The translations under genes and the position numbers were made by a program. Of a DNA stretch of 8,948 bases, positions 7,257 to 8,948 are shown piece by piece; positions within the stretch are counted from its first letter, which is position 1, and every line of letters starts with the position of its first letter. Source of the stretch: Acidobacteriaceae bacterium (lineage in GTDB: Bacteria > Acidobacteriota > Terriglobia > Terriglobales > Acidobacteriaceae); contig PLKU01000426.1 in assembly GCA_003140705.1 (NCBI GenBank), positions 1-8,948 on the forward strand, in the 5' to 3' direction. The notes under the pieces were generated by a model, which ran no database searches, had not been told where the DNA came from, and saw only the letters and a program-made list of their open reading frames with translations.

Positions 7257-8029
7257 GCGCCTTCCTCTCTCTGCCATGGGCTGGTCGCTGACCAGGTTGA
7301 TGCCGGCGGTTTGCGCAGGCCCATGATTCTGGGCGCGAAAGGCTGAGGCGTGAAACGCTGGCGTTCTGTCCGTAGCTCATAGCAGCAGCTGCTCAGTACG
7401 GTCTCGCAGCCTGTGACCACTTGCGTGGCTGCGCATTCCAGCACGGCAGCCGCACTGGATTGAGCAAACGGAACAGTTCCGAGGACTACCAAGGAACAAC
7501 GAGTGCGGTCAGCCGCCTGGCGAAAGCGAAACCAGGTTGCCAGCGGAATCTGGCAGCCGTGCTCTGGAGCGGTATTGCCAAGGTCGAGTACCAGTGCAGC
7601 AAAGCCGCCAGCCTGAAGCAGCAGATCGGTGGAGCGTAGCGCCTGATCCAGACGCGCCCAGGGCTTGTTTTTTGAGGCAGTGGCAATGCTTCGGCAGCGG
7701 ACCCAGAGCAACTGCCTGAGATTCACGCCACTGGCGGCCGCTGATTCCGCGTCAAAGGCGTCGCAGGCATCGACCCATGCGCATACCTGACCCTGCCGTG
7801 TGCGCTGTGACAGAAACGCTAGTGAGAGGGTCGTGCGGCCAGAGGATTCCGGCCCTGTCACTTCACTAATGGCGCCTACGGGCAATCCTCCATCCAGAAG
7901 GTGATCCACTTCTTGAATGCCTGTCGGCGCAGTTTCACGGATCGTCCGAGGTACAGGCGTCAGCGCTGCGGGAAAGCGGCGTTCGAGAGAGCTTTCGATC
8001 TGGATGCGAAGGGCCGAGGCGGAGGGCAT
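7253..8029 (-). CDS. imuA: ImuA, RecA-like mutasome accessory protein
   Basis: First gene of the damage-induced mutagenesis operon, 258 residues. ImuA proteins share the RecA core fold and are needed with ImuB for DnaE2-dependent mutagenesis. The sequence shows a RecA-like opening TGIQEVDHLLDGGLPVGAISEV (about 36-57), a P-loop GPESSGRTT (59-67), VDACDAFDAESAAASGV (86-102, matching RecA IDAEHALD) and a Walker B-like strand ALVLDLG (145-151). The P-loop Lys is Arg (R65), so ATP hydrolysis may be weak or lost; I cannot say how usual this is within the group. Start ATG 8029-8027 follows the best open frame; the ribosome-binding site is not obvious, perhaps AAGGCGAAA just ahead. The stop overlaps imuB. 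It may be SOS-controlled, as is known for this cassette, but no known LexA box is recognised. Confidence 0.9.
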   Translation of the reverse strand: MPSASALRIQIESSLERRFPAALTPVPRTIRETAPTGIQEVDHLLDGGLPVGAISEVTGPESSGRTTLSLAFLSQRTRQGQVCAWVDACDAFDAESAAASGVNLRQLLWVRCRSIATASKNKPWARLDQALRSTDLLLQAGGFAALVLDLGNTAPEHGCQIPLATWFRFRQAADRTRCSLVVLGTVPFAQSSAAAVLECAATQVVTGCETVLSSCCYELRTERQRFTPQPFAPRIMGLRKPPASTWSATSPWQREEGA

Positions 8030-8052
8030 AGTTTCGCCTTTTCTTCGCTATA

Positions 8053-8081
8053 GAATTACCCCAGAGATACCCTGTTGTCAA
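8053..8081 (-). promoter_or_regulatory. imuA: candidate promoter of imuA-imuB-dnaE2
   Basis: On the minus strand a perfect TTGACA (8081-8076) is followed after 17 bases by TAATTC (8058-8053), a poor -10, and shortly by TATAGC. The stretch is flanked by a 6-bp inverted repeat, TACCCC at 8057-8062 and GGGGTA at 8092-8097, that could form an operator. It lies 24 bases upstream of the imuA start. Position and the -35 favour a promoter; the operator reading is speculative. Confidence 0.35.
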
Positions 8082-8184
8082 AGATTGTTTAGGGGTAGAA
8101 GCTAACCTTAACTTTTTGAGATATATCCAGCGATAAGCACAAGTGGAGCCTTCAACTCGGCAGACCATGTCCTGGCTTTCTCTC

Positions 8185-8190
8185 TAAAAA
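8185..8190. repeat. 6-bp flanking duplication, left
   Basis: TAAAAA immediately outside the left terminal inverted repeat, matching 8629-8634. Reads as a target-site duplication, though an A-run could match by chance more easily than a mixed sequence. Confidence 0.6.
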
Positions 8191-8214
8191 GGGTAACAAT
8201 GTACTTGACAAAAT
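8191..8214 (+). repeat. left terminal inverted repeat
   Basis: Starts GGGTAA, contains AATGTACTTG and ends CAAAAT; pairs with 8605-8628 with two mismatches (positions 7 and 18). Similarity stops abruptly inward of 8214. Confidence 0.85.
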
Positions 8215-8329
8215 ATCCCTCAGCAAGGCGTTCACCGTCTCTAAAGATCTTAAGAGTAGATGCAGAGCTGGGGAGCTGAATGGAAATGAACACCGACAAA
8301 CAGCAAAACTGCTAGGGAACGGTAACCTA

Positions 8330-8553
8330 ATGGTAAGGACAGCAATTTATGGCTTCTTAGTAGGCATAGCCACGCTAATCGTCACCTTCATCCTCACGAA
8401 TGCTTTGTACGCATATGGCTAGATTGGCGGTATCCTGGCGAACCTAACTCAACGGCCGGATTGGGCGCATTCGTGCTTGGAATGTTGGTGGCACCTATAT
8501 GCACAGTGATAAGCGTCAGTTTGTTTGTGTTTTTTCGGAGGCGGACACTATAG
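8330..8553 (+). pseudogene. small two-helix membrane protein, frameshifted (cargo of the 438-bp element)
   Basis: ATG 8330 opens a hydrophobic reading MVRTAIYGFLVGIATLIVTF and on to NALYAYG, one clear transmembrane helix, ending at TAG 8420-8422. A second helix appears in another frame from about 8458: GLGAFVLGMLVAPICTVISV, then SLFVFFRRRTL to TAG 8551-8553, with a positively charged end as for a cytoplasmic tail. Rejoining the frames (a shift between about 8415 and 8458) gives a protein of about 74 residues with two helices. I do not recognise the family. A possible weak ribosome-binding site is AGGGAA at 8314-8319. Both halves lie inside the inverted repeats. Two independent helical stretches in the same direction and at close spacing are the reason for calling a decayed gene; chance remains possible. 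Confidence 0.45.
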
Positions 8554-8604
8554 CAATGGGAAGCAACCTCCATTGCATCTCACTGTTTCCCGTCAAATCC
8601 TGCC

Positions 8605-8628
8605 ATTTTGACAAGTACATTATTACCC
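8605..8628 (-). repeat. right terminal inverted repeat
   Basis: Reverse complement of 8191-8214 at 22 of 24 positions. On the plus strand it contains TTGACA (8608-8613), pointing outward. Confidence 0.85.
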
Positions 8629-8634
8629 TAAAAA
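8629..8634. repeat. 6-bp flanking duplication, right
   Basis: TAAAAA directly after the right inverted repeat, equal to 8185-8190. Confidence 0.6.
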
Positions 8635-8635
8635 G

Positions 8636-8948
8636 CTACTGCGCGTCTCGTACACAGCGAAACCCGACTCCGCCGGAGCGGTCGTAGCCTGGCGCCATCA
8701 GGAGCAATTTACTGTGCTCGTCGTTGCGAAACGCCTCAGGGAAGTACCAGATTGAGCCCTGCGGCTGGTAGTACTCGCCACCGCGCAAAAGAGCGGCCCG
8801 AGTGTGCTCGTCCACAAATTCGTCGGTCCACTGCCAGACGTTGCCCACCATGTCCATGACGCCGTACGGGCTCGCACCCGCAGGATGGGCATCAACAGGG
8901 TCGGGCCCGGGCATGGTGCGGCCTGTGGCGGGGGTAGGCACATTGGCA
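8636..8948 (-). CDS. SUMF1/formylglycine-generating-enzyme-like protein (N-terminus outside window)
   Basis: C-terminal part (about 103 residues) of a SUMF1/FGE-sulfatase fold protein. The frame is open through the window edge, so GTG 8941 is not the start. Family signs are GASPYGVMDMVGNVWQWTDEF, the LLRGGEYY strand and the closing GVGFRCVRDA. True formylglycine-generating enzymes have two redox cysteines shortly after RGG(S/E)(F/W). Here that stretch reads RGGEYYQPQGSIWYFPEAFR with none, so sulfatase maturation is unlikely. Other SUMF1-fold proteins act in ergothioneine-type C-S bond formation, lectin-like binding or unknown roles, and the substrate cannot be told. The stop TAG (8638-8636) lies one base from the duplication flanking the 438-bp element. 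Orientation matches the imu operon, but about 600 bases and the element intervene, so it is a separate unit. Confidence 0.88.
   Translation of the reverse strand, partial: ANVPTPATGRTMPGPDPVDAHPAGASPYGVMDMVGNVWQWTDEFVDEHTRAALLRGGEYYQPQGSIWYFPEAFRNDEHSKLLLMAPGYDRSGGVGFRCVRDAQ

Larger units (their letters stand above)
8191..8628. mobile_element. 438-bp MITE-like element with terminal inverted repeats
   Basis: Bounded by 24-bp inverted repeats identical at 22 positions and by a perfect TAAAAA duplication. No transposase is present, so movement would need one supplied in trans. The interior is more AT-rich than the flanking genes and contains only the wreck of a small membrane protein. The right end abuts the SUMF1-like gene one base before its stop codon; the left end is about 160 bases upstream of imuA. 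The transposase family cannot be assigned from the ends alone. It could also be a deletion derivative of a longer insertion sequence. Confidence 0.7.

Noticed and set aside
7277..7277. Upstream ATG as imuB start (seven extra residues)
   Set aside because: The family N-terminus begins near LYACIH, and ATG 7256 has both the ribosome-binding site and the ATGA overlap with the imuA stop.
8108..8299. 63-codon open frame on the minus strand between imuA and the SUMF1-like gene
   Set aside because: It crosses the left boundary of the 438-bp element at 8191, starts with TTG, has no family resemblance and no clear ribosome-binding site. It is most likely a chance fusion.

Overview
The window is a GC-rich bacterial chromosome segment. 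My best guess is Acidobacteriota (class Terriglobia). The guess rests on the general look of the proteins (a MenC/N-acylamino-acid-racemase-type enolase, an ImuA-ImuB-DnaE2 cassette, a SUMF1-like protein) and on a hairpin spacer of a kind I associate with that group. It is an inference, since there is no marker gene here.

Layout. Positions 1-659 (+) are the C-terminal two thirds of an enolase-superfamily o-succinylbenzoate synthase / N-acylamino acid racemase. Positions 660-1056 hold no convincing gene. Positions 1057-1754 (+) are a broken bacterial sugar transferase (PglC/WcaJ-type phosphoglycosyl transferase) with a frameshift and an in-frame stop just before the catalytic Asp-Glu pair. Positions 1907-2383 (+) are an intact universal stress protein. 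Positions 8029 down to 2409 (-) are a three-gene DNA-damage mutagenesis operon, imuA-imuB-dnaE2. Positions 8030-8635 are an AT-richer intergenic region. The window ends inside a minus-strand SUMF1/FGE-like gene.

The mutagenesis cassette is the functional core. ImuA (RecA-like), ImuB (a Y-family polymerase relative without catalytic acids but with a beta-clamp motif) and DnaE2 (error-prone C-family polymerase) act together in translesion synthesis and induced mutagenesis. imuA and imuB overlap by ATGA. The imuB/dnaE2 junction looks as if it was once an 8-nt overlap (ATGACTGA). It is now split by a 97-bp insert with a strong hairpin, flanked by a perfect 19-bp direct repeat that restores both the end of imuB and the ribosome-binding site and start of dnaE2.

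The second notable structure is a 438-bp element at 8191-8628. It has 24-bp terminal inverted repeats (22/24 identical) and a perfect 6-bp flanking duplication (TAAAAA). It carries no transposase, only a frameshifted remnant of a small two-helix membrane protein. It sits between the imuA promoter region and the stop codon of the SUMF1-like gene and looks like a non-autonomous (MITE-like) element with cargo.

I found no CRISPR array, no intact RNA gene and no complete insertion sequence with its own transposase.
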